DNA of 64,000 nt, taken from NCBI RefSeq assembly GCF_000299895.1, contig NZ_AMRG01000003.1, positions 62,001 to 126,000 on the forward strand. The letters run 5' to 3'. The translations under genes and the position numbers were made by a program. The stretch is from Idiomarina xiamenensis 10-D-4. Lineage in GTDB: Bacteria > Pseudomonadota > Gammaproteobacteria > Enterobacterales > Alteromonadaceae. Below are positions 25,341 to 34,309 of this stretch, one piece after another. The notes under the pieces are model-generated. The model had not been told where the DNA came from, searched no databases, and saw only the letters and a list, made by a program, of their open reading frames with translations. Within the stretch, counting starts at the first letter, position 1. Every line of letters starts with the position of its first letter.

Positions 25341-26297
25341 ATGCATAGCGTCAACGAAATTCTCACCCTGTTAAGCAATAACTCGCTGTTACTATTGATG
25401 ATAGCCTTGCTTGGTGAGCGCTACTTCACACTTCCACTTCATTGGCACCCGTTAACCTTATTCAATCTGTTAGCGACTTATATGAGTGCTAAGGTCAATC
25501 GTGACAACGTGCAACAACAGACCTTAGCGGGCTTATTAAGCTGTGTACTATTACTCATTCTGGTATTAGTGCCATTATTGATTTTTCGCTGGGCGGCCGA
25601 TTTACCACAGTTAGTCGATTTATTACTACTTTATGTGGCATTACTGTATCAGCCATACCGTCACTGGTTAGCGACAGCCGCAGTAGCGATCGAGCGCGGT
25701 CATAAGCGTCGAGCCCGAGCTTTAATGAGTCGTTTAACTGCGCGCGATTGCGAATCGTTAAGTGAGCCAGGCTTAGTCAAAAGTTGGGTCGAGTTACGCT
25801 GGTATTATGCGCTGAATTATCGCTTGGCGCCCATCTTGGCTTGGCTGTTGGGCGGCATTGCATTGCTCTTGGTGGTGCGCGTGCTGGTGCAACTTCATCA
25901 CTTATGGCCGCGTTATATCCCTCGTTACCGTCACTTTGGACAAGCGCCAGCGATGTTAACTCAGTGGTTAATGTGGCTGCCCTACCAAACAGTTAACCTA
26001 TTACTATGGTTAACTCATCGCGACTCGCGTTGGGCTGTCGCCGACAGTCATGGTTGGTGGCTTGCGCAAGCGCGGCAACAACAGTTGTTAGCGCAACGCA
26101 CGCGCAGCTCGCTAGGCGGCCCTCTGCGTTACCGGCAACAGCGCTATAGTCGTGCGCGATTCAACGCTGGTCGCCAAGCCGACCGCCAACTATTGCGGCA
26201 AGAACGAAAAATGCTGATGTATTTAGGGCGTGCTGCAACACTGGTTATCACTTTATTACTCATTTTCAGTCTAGTTTATAACCAAAAGCCATGGTGA
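25341..26297 (+). CDS. CobD/CbiB-AmpE family integral membrane protein
   Basis: A 318-residue polytopic membrane protein with at least five hydrophobic segments. LLGERYFTLPLHWHPL near the N terminus and RDCESLSEPGLVKSWVE in the middle resemble the CobD/CbiB and AmpE superfamily. CobD closes the aminopropanol arm of cobalamin; AmpE relatives are linked to cell-wall signalling. No other cobalamin gene and no ampD are visible in the window, so a true cobalamin role is doubtful. The C-terminal third is Arg/Gln-rich before a last helix. No Shine-Dalgarno sequence is visible; a hairpin ends just before the ATG. Confidence 0.65.
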   Translation: MHSVNEILTLLSNNSLLLLMIALLGERYFTLPLHWHPLTLFNLLATYMSAKVNRDNVQQQTLAGLLSCVLLLILVLVPLLIFRWAADLPQLVDLLLLYVALLYQPYRHWLATAAVAIERGHKRRARALMSRLTARDCESLSEPGLVKSWVELRWYYALNYRLAPILAWLLGGIALLLVVRVLVQLHHLWPRYIPRYRHFGQAPAMLTQWLMWLPYQTVNLLLWLTHRDSRWAVADSHGWWLAQARQQQLLAQRTRSSLGGPLRYRQQRYSRARFNAGRQADRQLLRQERKMLMYLGRAATLVITLLLIFSLVYNQKPW

Positions 26298-26362
26298 TAA
26301 CGTCGACCCCTCTGTCAGCTTCGTATATACTACGCGCCTTAATAACGTAGCACTGAAAGAGT

Positions 26363-27373
26363 ATGAAATCGTTACAGGTTGTAGGCATTGGCAACGCACT
26401 GGTGGATCAAGAGTTTGAAGTCACCGACGCCTTTCTTGCCAGTCATAATATAGAAAAAGGGGTCATGACCCTGATTGAAGAAGCCGACCAAGATGAGCTG
26501 ATTCGACAGTTGTCTGCAAAAGGCGAACTGAAAAAGCAATCCGGTGGTGGTTCTGCCGCCAATACACTGGTGGCCTTCGCACAATTTGGCGGCAACGCCT
26601 TTTATTGCTGCAAAGTCGCCAACGACAGTGCCGGACAGTTTTACTGCGATGATCTAGAAGCGGTTGGCATTCGTACCACCATCCAACAGCAAAATAACGA
26701 CGGCAAGACCGGTCGTTGCTTGGTGATGGTGACACCCGACGCCGAGCGTACCATGCGTACCCACTTGGGCATCACCGCCGACTTGTCGGTGGCTGAACTA
26801 GACGACGACGCGATTGCCAATGCAGACTATCTGTATATCGAGGGTTACTTGGTCACCTCACCAATTGCCTTAGATGCAATTAGGCACGCCAAGCGCGTAG
26901 CCCGTGAGAATCAAACCCGTATCGCCGTTACTTGCTCCGATCCGGCCATGGTGAAATATTTCCGTAGCGGTATCGACACCATTTTAGAGGGCGGCGTAGA
27001 TGTGCTTTTTTGTAACGAAGAAGAGGCGCATTTACTCACCGGCGAAAGTGACGCCCAAGCTGCCATGCAGCAATTACAGCAGCATGCCAGTACGGTCGCT
27101 ATCACCCTAGGCAAGCGCGGTGCGTTGCTGGGTGACGGCCAACGCCAAGTCGCTATTCCGGGCGTTCGAGTGGATGCCATCGACAGCAATGGTGCAGGTG
27201 ATATGTTCGCTGGGGCCATGCTATATGGCTTAACTCACGGCATGTCATTGGTGGATGCCGGCTCATTAGCAAGTCACGCATCGGCTCATATTGTTACCGA
27301 ATTTGGCCCACGCACATCGCGTGAGCAGCAACAACTTATTTTGCAACGCTTAGTCAATAAGCAACCCGCATAA
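26363..27373 (+). CDS. PfkB-family adenosine kinase
   Basis: A 336-residue ribokinase/PfkB-family sugar kinase. GGSAANTLVAFAQFGG is the N-terminal family signature and DSNGAGDMFAGAMLYGL carries the anion-hole GAGD with the catalytic Asp. It stands 16 bases upstream of ahcY: hydrolysis of S-adenosylhomocysteine yields adenosine and homocysteine, and an adenosine kinase would pull the reaction forward by making AMP. The adenosine substrate is therefore inferred from context; ribokinase-like alternatives cannot be excluded. The gene is intact. Confidence 0.8.
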   Translation: MKSLQVVGIGNALVDQEFEVTDAFLASHNIEKGVMTLIEEADQDELIRQLSAKGELKKQSGGGSAANTLVAFAQFGGNAFYCCKVANDSAGQFYCDDLEAVGIRTTIQQQNNDGKTGRCLVMVTPDAERTMRTHLGITADLSVAELDDDAIANADYLYIEGYLVTSPIALDAIRHAKRVARENQTRIAVTCSDPAMVKYFRSGIDTILEGGVDVLFCNEEEAHLLTGESDAQAAMQQLQQHASTVAITLGKRGALLGDGQRQVAIPGVRVDAIDSNGAGDMFAGAMLYGLTHGMSLVDAGSLASHASAHIVTEFGPRTSREQQQLILQRLVNKQPA

Positions 27374-27389
27374 TCGATAGAGGCTTTTT

Positions 27390-28756
27390 ATGACAGCAAA
27401 TACTCCTGCCAGCGACTATAAAGTCGCCGATATCAGTCTAGCCGACTGGGGCCGTAAAGAAATCGCCATTGCCGAATCAGAAATGCCTGCATTGATGGCC
27501 ATTCGCCGTAAATATGCAGCCAGCAAACCCTTGGCAGGCGCTCGTATTATCGGTTGCATTCACATGACGATTCAAACCGCGGTACTGATTGAAACTCTAA
27601 TTGAATTAGGTGCCGAAGTACGTTGGTCGTCATGTAATATTTTTTCTACCCAGGATCACGCTGCCGCCGCTATTGCTGCTTCAGGGGTTCCAGTTTTCGC
27701 TTGGAAAGGCGAAACCGAAGATGAATATGAGTGGTGTTTAGAGCAAACCTGTAAAAAAGACGGTGAGCTTTGGCATGCCAACATGATTTTGGACGACGGC
27801 GGCGACCTTACGCTGCTGATCCATGAAAAATACCCGCAAATGCTGGATCATATTCACGGTATTACCGAAGAAACCACCACCGGTGTGCATCGCCTGTTAG
27901 ACATGTTGAAAAAAGGCACCTTGAAGGTACCCGCAATTAACGTTAACGACGCCGTCACTAAGTCAAAGAATGACAACAAGTACGGCTGCCGCCACTTAAG
28001 CGCGCGACCGACCACCTGCTGTCGGGTAAAAAAGCACTGGTCATCGGCTATGGTGATGTCGGTAAAGGCTCGGCAGCGAGCTTGCGCCAGGAAGGCATGA
28101 TCGTCAAGGTTTCTGAAATCGATCCGATTTGCGCCATGCAAGCGTGCATGGATGGTTTTGAGGTGGTCTCGCCTTACTTGAATGGCGACAACAACGGCGA
28201 TGGTAGCAATCTAAACACCGCGCTGTTAGCCAACACCGATTTATTAGTCACCACCACGGGTAACGTCAATGTCTGTGATCGTTACATGCTGGCGGCGCTG
28301 AAAAACACAGCGGTAGTCTGCAATATCGGTCACTTTGATAACGAAATCGATACCGCCTATATGCGCAAAAACTGGCGCTGGGAAACGGTTAAACCGCAAG
28401 TACATCAGGTTTTCCGTAGCGACGATGAACAAGACTACATCTTGCTATTAGCGGAAGGACGACTGGTCAACTTAGGTAACGCCACTGGCCACCCTAGCCG
28501 TATTATGGATGGCTCGTTCTCGAACCAAGTACTGGCACAAATTCACTTATTTGAGCAGAAATTTGCCGATATGAGTGACGCTGAACAAGCAGAATATTTG
28601 CGTGTTGAAGTCTTACCTAAGCAACTCGACGAGGAAGTCGCGCGTTATATGGTACAAGGCTTTGGCGGCGTTATTACACGCTTAACTCAGCAGCAGGCAG
28701 ATTACATTGACGTGTCTGCAGAAGGCCCATTCAAGACTGACGAGTATCGCTACTAA
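27390..28756 (+). pseudogene. ahcY: S-adenosylhomocysteine hydrolase, frame disrupted
   Basis: AhcY splits S-adenosylhomocysteine into adenosine and homocysteine with tightly bound NAD. The N-terminal two fifths are normal up to [11 protein letters not shown] (codon ending at 27995). The next expected residues, roughly SLNDA plus one base, are missing, and the protein resumes out of frame as [25 protein letters not shown]. This fits a deletion of about 16 nt. Read straight, the first frame ends at 28100 after 236 residues; the second carries the C-terminal domain to FKTDEYRY at 28756. The catalytic Lys/Asp/Asn/Cys segment stays in the first part and the NAD glycine motif falls in the out-of-frame part, so no working enzyme is expected. 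Sequence or assembly error is a real alternative. Confidence 0.85.
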
Positions 28757-29337
28757 TGCAACACAACGTCACTTATCAACCTTTAACGGCTGCAGATTTT
28801 TTGGGTAATCAAGTCCATGGCGACAATTACCTAACACCTGAGAACTTAACCGAGTATCAACGTCGCGCGCAAAGTGGCGACGTTAACCTTAACTGGTTAG
28901 CGTTTGTCGATGGCCAGCTGGCCGGTATTCGGCTGACCTTCGCGCCGGGTACTTGGCCCGTCGATGGCGATTGTAGTCCGCAAAAATGGCCGTTCAAAGC
29001 GCAGCAATTATGCTACTTCAAATGCTCAGCAGTGGACGCGCGATATCGCGGTTTGGGTATCGGCAAAGGTCTCTTGCTACGCTCTATCGACAGTGCCAAA
29101 CAACTAGGCTGTTTAGGTGGCCTTGCGCATATCTGGCTACAAAGTCCAGGCAACAGTGCCTATGAGTACTTTAGTCGATGCGGTGGTGTGATGATCAACG
29201 AGCACGCTAATCGTTGGTACGACTTATCCATCAGCGATGGCTATCATTGCCCAGTCTGCGACGGCGTTTGTTATTGCAGTGCCGGTGAAATGCTATTGTC
29301 GTTTGATAACGTCCCCGAGCAATCTGACGACGATTAA
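28756..29337 (+). CDS. GNAT acetyltransferase with C-terminal cysteine cluster
   Basis: A 193-residue GNAT-fold protein. The acetyl-CoA loop is RYRGLGIGKGLL (about residues 96-107), followed by a helix and a beta strand as usual. Near the C terminus HCPVCDGVCYC gives Cys165, Cys168, Cys172 and Cys174, a likely zinc or iron-sulfur site not normal for GNATs. The ATG overlaps the ahcY stop (TAATG), so it was built to be translationally coupled to ahcY, and the oxidase gene follows. The substrate is unknown. Confidence 0.75.
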   Translation: MQHNVTYQPLTAADFLGNQVHGDNYLTPENLTEYQRRAQSGDVNLNWLAFVDGQLAGIRLTFAPGTWPVDGDCSPQKWPFKAQQLCYFKCSAVDARYRGLGIGKGLLLRSIDSAKQLGCLGGLAHIWLQSPGNSAYEYFSRCGGVMINEHANRWYDLSISDGYHCPVCDGVCYCSAGEMLLSFDNVPEQSDDD

Positions 29338-29353
29338 GGAGCGCTGTAGCGTC

Positions 29354-30694
29354 ATGTATGATCCGTTGTTGGACAAACATACGATAGTTAATGCCGCTTA
29401 CTGTGACAACTATTGGTTTGCCCATACCCGTCAAGACGCCGACTTTTGGCCGTCGACGACGGCTACCCTAGCGACGCAACAGGATATCGTTGTCGTGGGC
29501 GCGGGTTATACCGGCTTTAGTGCCGCCGAAACACTGGCGCGACGCTATCAGCGGCAAGTCACCTTAATTGATATGAACCAATTGGCTTGGGGCTGTTCAT
29601 CACGCAACGCCGGCTTTGTCATGAAAAGTACCGGGCGGTTGGGTTTTCAACAGTGGCAACAACGCTTTGATTTGAGCATCGCAAAAGCGGTTCAAAGCGA
29701 GTATCAACGGGCTCATGAGCAACTACTGCAGCGCATTCACGCCAGCCCCGACCAGTGTAGTGTGCAATATGGTGGCTATATTAAAGTGGCGCACCGCCCG
29801 CAAGCGGTCGCCGGGCTACGACAGCAATATCAGTCTTTAGCGCAACAACAAGCCGATGTTGCATGGTTAGATGGCAACGCTATACAGCGGGTGCTATGTA
29901 GTCAACAGGCTCATGCCGGTCTGCATTTTCGCGATTGTGTCGGCATTAATCCGCTACAATTGGCGGCTGCTGATGCTCGCGCCTGCGCTGCGGCTGGCGT
30001 CAACTTAGTCACCGGTGTGCAATTGCAGGGCTGGCAGCAACAGGGGGATGGCTTACGTTTAGCCACCAATGTCGGCGCCATAGATGCTCGTCAATTATTG
30101 ATCACCAGCAACGCCTACAGCGCCAATCGGCTACACCCCAGCTTATATGCGCGTAGCTTACCGGTACTGTCGAGCGTCATCGTCACCGCGCCGTTAAACG
30201 CGCAACAACAAGCGACTATTGGCCTCAGCCCAGAACACTTGATCATGGATACCCGTTCGCTGAAATATTATTACCGGCTGCTACCCGATGGCCGTTTACT
30301 ATTTGGTGGACGCGGTGCCATTAAAGGTAAAGATGCTGATAAAAGCCGTTATGCCGAGCGCTTAAAACATGCCCTAAACCGTGTTTTTCCGTGCTTACAG
30401 CAGACCGCCATCGAACACTTTTGGAGCGGCTGGGTCAGCGTGTCTTTAGACGATTATCCGCGCGTATTTGAGGCCGACAATAATGTTTTTGTGAGCATGG
30501 GGTATTGCGGCGCTGGTGTGAGTTTTAGCCATTTAGCCGGACAACGGCTGGCGCAACTGGCGGCTGGCGATAAACTGCCCGCGTTACCGTTTTATCGAAC
30601 CCCGCTACGACGCTTTCCTTTTGCCCGTGCGCGGCGCCTGGGGCAATGGCTGTACTACCATTACGGCCGCTGGCAAGATGGCGACTGGCACTAG
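29354..30694 (+). CDS. FAD-dependent amine/amino-acid oxidase (DAO family)
   Basis: A 446-residue flavoprotein of the D-amino-acid oxidase (DAO) family, closest in style to gamma-glutamylputrescine oxidase PuuB. The dinucleotide motif is DIVVVGAGYTGFSAAETLA, followed by WGCSSRNAGFVMKS and the C-terminal GYCGAGVSFSHLAGQRLAQLAAG FAD block. The start is the ATG at 29354 with AAGGAG upstream; a longer frame from 29237 overlaps the GNAT gene and is rejected. It likely oxidises a secondary amine or amino acid; it ends the adenosine kinase-ahcY-GNAT-oxidase run. Confidence 0.85.
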   Translation: MYDPLLDKHTIVNAAYCDNYWFAHTRQDADFWPSTTATLATQQDIVVVGAGYTGFSAAETLARRYQRQVTLIDMNQLAWGCSSRNAGFVMKSTGRLGFQQWQQRFDLSIAKAVQSEYQRAHEQLLQRIHASPDQCSVQYGGYIKVAHRPQAVAGLRQQYQSLAQQQADVAWLDGNAIQRVLCSQQAHAGLHFRDCVGINPLQLAAADARACAAAGVNLVTGVQLQGWQQQGDGLRLATNVGAIDARQLLITSNAYSANRLHPSLYARSLPVLSSVIVTAPLNAQQQATIGLSPEHLIMDTRSLKYYYRLLPDGRLLFGGRGAIKGKDADKSRYAERLKHALNRVFPCLQQTAIEHFWSGWVSVSLDDYPRVFEADNNVFVSMGYCGAGVSFSHLAGQRLAQLAAGDKLPALPFYRTPLRRFPFARARRLGQWLYYHYGRWQDGDWH

Positions 30695-30700
30695 TCGCCA

Positions 30701-31849
30701 TTATAAACCAAATACGGTTTTTTCACTTTTCAGCATACGTCCGATATAGCTTAGCAAACCAACACTGAGCACCAAGGTCAGCAATGCGCTGACTAATACC
30801 CCCACCGTATTGAGCGCTTCGCCACGGATCAAGCTAAGAAAGGCCTGATGCTGTCCGGTCAACGGTAAATAAGCCAGCACAGTACTTTTAATACGAGCAA
30901 ACTCGACGCCAAATACCGCCAACATGGGTACCATCAGTAAAAAGCTAATGTAGGTTTGCGCTTCCTTAAAGTTTTTCGCTCGAAAAGACACAAACAACTG
31001 CAGCGCCGTGGCTAATAGCGCCAAGGGTATCAGTTGTAAAAACATCGATAGCAACATCGGCGCCGTTAAGGTCATACTGATACCTATCTGTGCCAAGGGT
31101 ACAAACGAAAAGACGATCGGAATGATGGTCAAACTTAACAGCGCGCCGAACAGTGCGAAGGTACTCGCAGTCAAGGCCTTTCCCCAAACTAGCGCTTGGC
31201 TACTAAGCGGCTGCGCCAATAAAAACTCTAAAGAATGGCGCTCGCGTTCACCAGCACTGATATCGATGGCGACATTCATGCCCGACCAAAACACCGATAA
31301 AATAATAAACACCAAGACACTGCCCATGATCATCGCAGCGCGAGAACCGGCCGTCGCTAAGTCTTGCTTTTGTAGGGTAAGTGGCGACACGAGCTGCGGC
31401 TCGATACCTCGCATAAGTAATCGCATACTTGCGACTTGCGTACTGTAAGCCTGCACCGCCCGTTGCACACGCTCAATATCGCTGCGCTGTTTCTGCGCGG
31501 AAAAATCGGCGCGTAAAATCACCTCGACTGACTCGCCGTCAGCCATCGCGCTTTGCCAAGTTTCGGGAATACTTAAGGTAATGGGTTGTTGGCCTTGCGG
31601 CCATGCTTGTTGGCGCTGAATAATATCCTGCGAGGTCAGAAACTGCGCAAAATTAGGCGCCGACTCAGCTCCCTCAATATCAATGGCAACCGCGCTTCTA
31701 TCGCTTAACTGTTCGATTAAAAAAAAGAACGCTATCGCCATTAATATCGGGCCAAAAAAAGCATAGCCCATCGCCGCCATGAATGAGCGACGGTCGCGCA
31801 TGGCGTCGCGCATTTCTTTTTTCCAAACGGTCACTATGGCGCGGCTCAT
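30701..31849 (-). CDS. ABC-2 type transporter permease (NatB-like)
   Basis: A 382-residue permease of the NatB/ABC-2 type: a first membrane helix after the basic VWKKEMRDAMRDRRSF segment, a large periplasmic loop of about 130 residues, then five or so helices, with the ERERHSLEFLLAQPLS coupling stretch facing the cytoplasm. It probably exports a cation, peptide or drug with the ATPase encoded just upstream; its start overlaps that gene's stop as ATGA. Confidence 0.85.
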   Translation of the reverse strand: MSRAIVTVWKKEMRDAMRDRRSFMAAMGYAFFGPILMAIAFFFLIEQLSDRSAVAIDIEGAESAPNFAQFLTSQDIIQRQQAWPQGQQPITLSIPETWQSAMADGESVEVILRADFSAQKQRSDIERVQRAVQAYSTQVASMRLLMRGIEPQLVSPLTLQKQDLATAGSRAAMIMGSVLVFIILSVFWSGMNVAIDISAGERERHSLEFLLAQPLSSQALVWGKALTASTFALFGALLSLTIIPIVFSFVPLAQIGISMTLTAPMLLSMFLQLIPLALLATALQLFVSFRAKNFKEAQTYISFLLMVPMLAVFGVEFARIKSTVLAYLPLTGQHQAFLSLIRGEALNTVGVLVSALLTLVLSVGLLSYIGRMLKSEKTVFGL

Positions 31850-32580
31850 GCGGCAATGCCCTCGTCGCTACCGATGATCTTCACAAAAGCATCTTCCAGC
31901 GCAGCTTCACCGGTGAGCTGGCACAATTGCTCGGGAGTACCCTGTGCGGCGACTTGGCCGTTGGCCATCACCACCACATTATCGCAGAGCGCAGCGACCT
32001 CTTGCATGACATGACTAGAAAATAAAATGCAGGTACCTTGCTGTTTCAGTTCACGCAATAAGCCTCGCAAAATACGCGTACTCATCACGTCTAAACCACG
32101 GCTTGGCTCGTCTAGAATTAAATGACCCGGGCGATGCACGATCGCTTGCGCTAATGCGACCTTCATGCGTTGACCTTGTGAAAAGCCGGCGCTACGACGA
32201 TCGGCCAAGGCTTGCATATCGAGCTCATCGATAACCTGTTGCGTGGCCTGTTCGGCCTGATTGAGGCTTAAGCCCTGCAAACAGGCGAAATATTGCACTT
32301 GCTCACGTACGGTTAAGCGCTCGTATAAACCAAACTTATCGGGGAAAATACCAATTTCCTGACGCGCTGCTAGCGGCTTCTGACTAGCATCGATGCCGGC
32401 AATCAGTGCTTGTCCGGCATCGGCCTGCAGCAACCCATAAATGATACGTAAGCAGGTGGTTTTACCGGCACCATTAGGGCCAAGTAGACCGGTGATCTGG
32501 CCATCGTTAGCCTGAAAGGATAAACCGGATAACGCCTGTACTTCTTTAAATTGTTTCTTTAATTGAACGGTTTCTATCAT
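31846..32580 (-). CDS. ABC transporter ATP-binding protein (NatA-like)
   Basis: A 244-residue ATPase with Walker A (GLLGPNGAGKTTC), the ABC signature FSQGQRMKV, Walker B (HLILDEPSRGLD) and the switch histidine in LFSSHVMQEV. It pairs with the NatB-like permease that follows, and the secreted hydrolase gene lies eight bases upstream, so all three appear to be in one operon. Confidence 0.92.
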   Translation of the reverse strand: MIETVQLKKQFKEVQALSGLSFQANDGQITGLLGPNGAGKTTCLRIIYGLLQADAGQALIAGIDASQKPLAARQEIGIFPDKFGLYERLTVREQVQYFACLQGLSLNQAEQATQQVIDELDMQALADRRSAGFSQGQRMKVALAQAIVHRPGHLILDEPSRGLDVMSTRILRGLLRELKQQGTCILFSSHVMQEVAALCDNVVVMANGQVAAQGTPEQLCQLTGEAALEDAFVKIIGSDEGIAA

Positions 32581-32588
32581 TATTGTTG

Positions 32589-34049
32589 TTATAAACCTGC
32601 GCCATTACTATTGGTGATAAAAGCGGGAATATAGCCCTCTTGTAAACATTCACCTGATACCGCTGACAACTCTCCCGCCGCAATAAAATCAGCCACAATC
32701 TCATTCGCACAAGTATGGGTGACAATCGTGTGAGCACCGTATTTTGCCACTAAAACTTTGCTATGAGTGAGTGTCTGCGCTGCCAATTCTGCCCATGCTG
32801 GCGGAGTGACTGGGTCCCAGCGCCCAGCTAATAACAACACCGGCTTGTCGCTACTGACCGGAGCCGACCAACTGGCGTCAATCATTTGCACCGGCCATTC
32901 GCTGCACAACTCAATAAAGGCATCGGCGGTGCGGCTACCGATAAAACCATTGTTGCCGTCCTCTTGTAACAAGGGTTGACTGGCTCTTGCCATATCCTCG
33001 CTGCAAAGTACCGACAGGGTCAAGCCGACATACATCGGATTTTGTTTGCGGTTAGAGCCCATCAAACCCACCAATGGTTGATAGTTACCTTGTGCTGTCT
33101 GGTCGATCATATAGGGTAACATTTGTCGCGTAAACGGGCTGTACAACGCCATCCGCGCAATTGACGAGAAACGATTGGCAGTCACTAATAAGTCTTCGGC
33201 CTGATTGGTTTGTGGATCTTTCACCACCACTGGCACTGGCGCCAACGCAAGCTCGTCCATTAGGCGTTGATAGGTTTCGGCTAAATGAGGAAAACGTTCA
33301 CGACAATCACTGCTGGCGCGACAATCTTCCAATAATAACCGGAATGAATCGGCACCATGGCGACCAAACGGACCAATGACCACTTGGTTAGGCGCGACTG
33401 AATCGAGAGTCGCGGTACGCACTGCTTCAGGCGCTTCGCGTAGGTAGGTTAACCCCACCCGCGTGCCATACGAACCCCCGTATAAATTCCATTGCGCGAT
33501 GCCTAAGTGTTGTCTGACTCGTTCGAAATCACGTACCGCATTGACGGTATGGTATTGCAGCATGTCGGTATCGGGATATTGCGCCAAACAAGCTCTGGCG
33601 ATCTGGTCGAGTTGTTGGTTCTCATCGCTGCGAGTCAGTTCGTCAGGACGGTCGATGTCACAGCGCAATGGATGCGACTGGCCAGTGCCACGCTGGTCGA
33701 TAAGAACGATGTCGCGGTCGCGGCGTATGGCAGCAAAAATACGATTGATCATGGGCGCTAATTCTGTCGCCGCTTGGCCCGGACCACCGGCCAAAATCAA
33801 TAACGGATCGGCCTGTTTTGCGCGACTCTGCGCAGGCAAGACCACATAGTGAATATTGATTAACTTACCGTTAGGTAGCTGATAATTTTCTGGAACATCA
33901 ATGTCGCCGCAACGCACACGGTCGCTGATACCGTCGACAAAACACGCCGTCGACGGCGTAGACGCTGTTTGGGCAAGCGTATTCTGGTTGTAACCCAGCA
34001 CGCCAATGATAAATGTCGCCAGCAGTAATCCTTTGCTTGCTGCTTTCAT
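32589..34049 (-). CDS. Secreted alpha/beta hydrolase, tripeptidyl/prolyl aminopeptidase type
   Basis: A 486-residue protein with an N-terminal signal peptide (cleavage probably after NTLAQ or TLA) and an alpha/beta hydrolase fold. The oxyanion segment LILAGGPGQAATEL, IVLIDQRGTGQS, the nucleophile elbow YGGSYGTR, the acid in LAGRWDPVTPP and the histidine in YGAHTIV give a full catalytic triad. The C-terminal TAP-like region fits peptidases that release N-terminal residues or tripeptides in the periplasm. The gene leads an operon with an ABC exporter. Confidence 0.85.
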   Translation of the reverse strand: MKAASKGLLLATFIIGVLGYNQNTLAQTASTPSTACFVDGISDRVRCGDIDVPENYQLPNGKLINIHYVVLPAQSRAKQADPLLILAGGPGQAATELAPMINRIFAAIRRDRDIVLIDQRGTGQSHPLRCDIDRPDELTRSDENQQLDQIARACLAQYPDTDMLQYHTVNAVRDFERVRQHLGIAQWNLYGGSYGTRVGLTYLREAPEAVRTATLDSVAPNQVVIGPFGRHGADSFRLLLEDCRASSDCRERFPHLAETYQRLMDELALAPVPVVVKDPQTNQAEDLLVTANRFSSIARMALYSPFTRQMLPYMIDQTAQGNYQPLVGLMGSNRKQNPMYVGLTLSVLCSEDMARASQPLLQEDGNNGFIGSRTADAFIELCSEWPVQMIDASWSAPVSSDKPVLLLAGRWDPVTPPAWAELAAQTLTHSKVLVAKYGAHTIVTHTCANEIVADFIAAGELSAVSGECLQEGYIPAFITNSNGAGL

Positions 34050-34177
34050 TAGCTGTTCTCAAATACGTGATAAAAAACAGTGCTCAGTGTTACCTTATTT
34101 TTACAAAATAACAAGCGCATCAATCCTAGCAATACGGCGATAAGTGCAAAGAAAACGTAAAGAAGCGCTTTAACAAT

Positions 34178-34210
34178 AAAAAAACCGCAAGCCAAAATGG
34201 ATTGCGGTTT
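34178..34210 (-). terminator. Terminator downstream of the DUF3718 gene
   Basis: Arms aaaccgcaa and ttgcggttt form the stem; on the minus strand it is followed by a run of seven T. It lies about 100 bases after the minus-strand gene at 34310-34684 and upstream of the hydrolase operon. Confidence 0.75.
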
Positions 34211-34309
34211 TATAACTTTTATCGCTAGCTAACGGTCATAAAAGTGAAGTTATCTGATGATGTATCACCCTACAGCTTTATGATTGTCGTTAGTAATTGC
34301 TGTTGATAC

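Noticed and set aside
25341-26297. Confident assignment as the cobalamin enzyme CobD/CbiB
   Set aside because: No other cobalamin gene is in the window and AmpE-type relatives share the same fold, so only the superfamily is claimed.
27985-28100. Programmed ribosomal frameshift in ahcY
   Set aside because: No slippery heptamer is present at the junction, and several conserved residues are missing, so a simple frameshift would not restore the protein; a deletion or sequence error explains it better.
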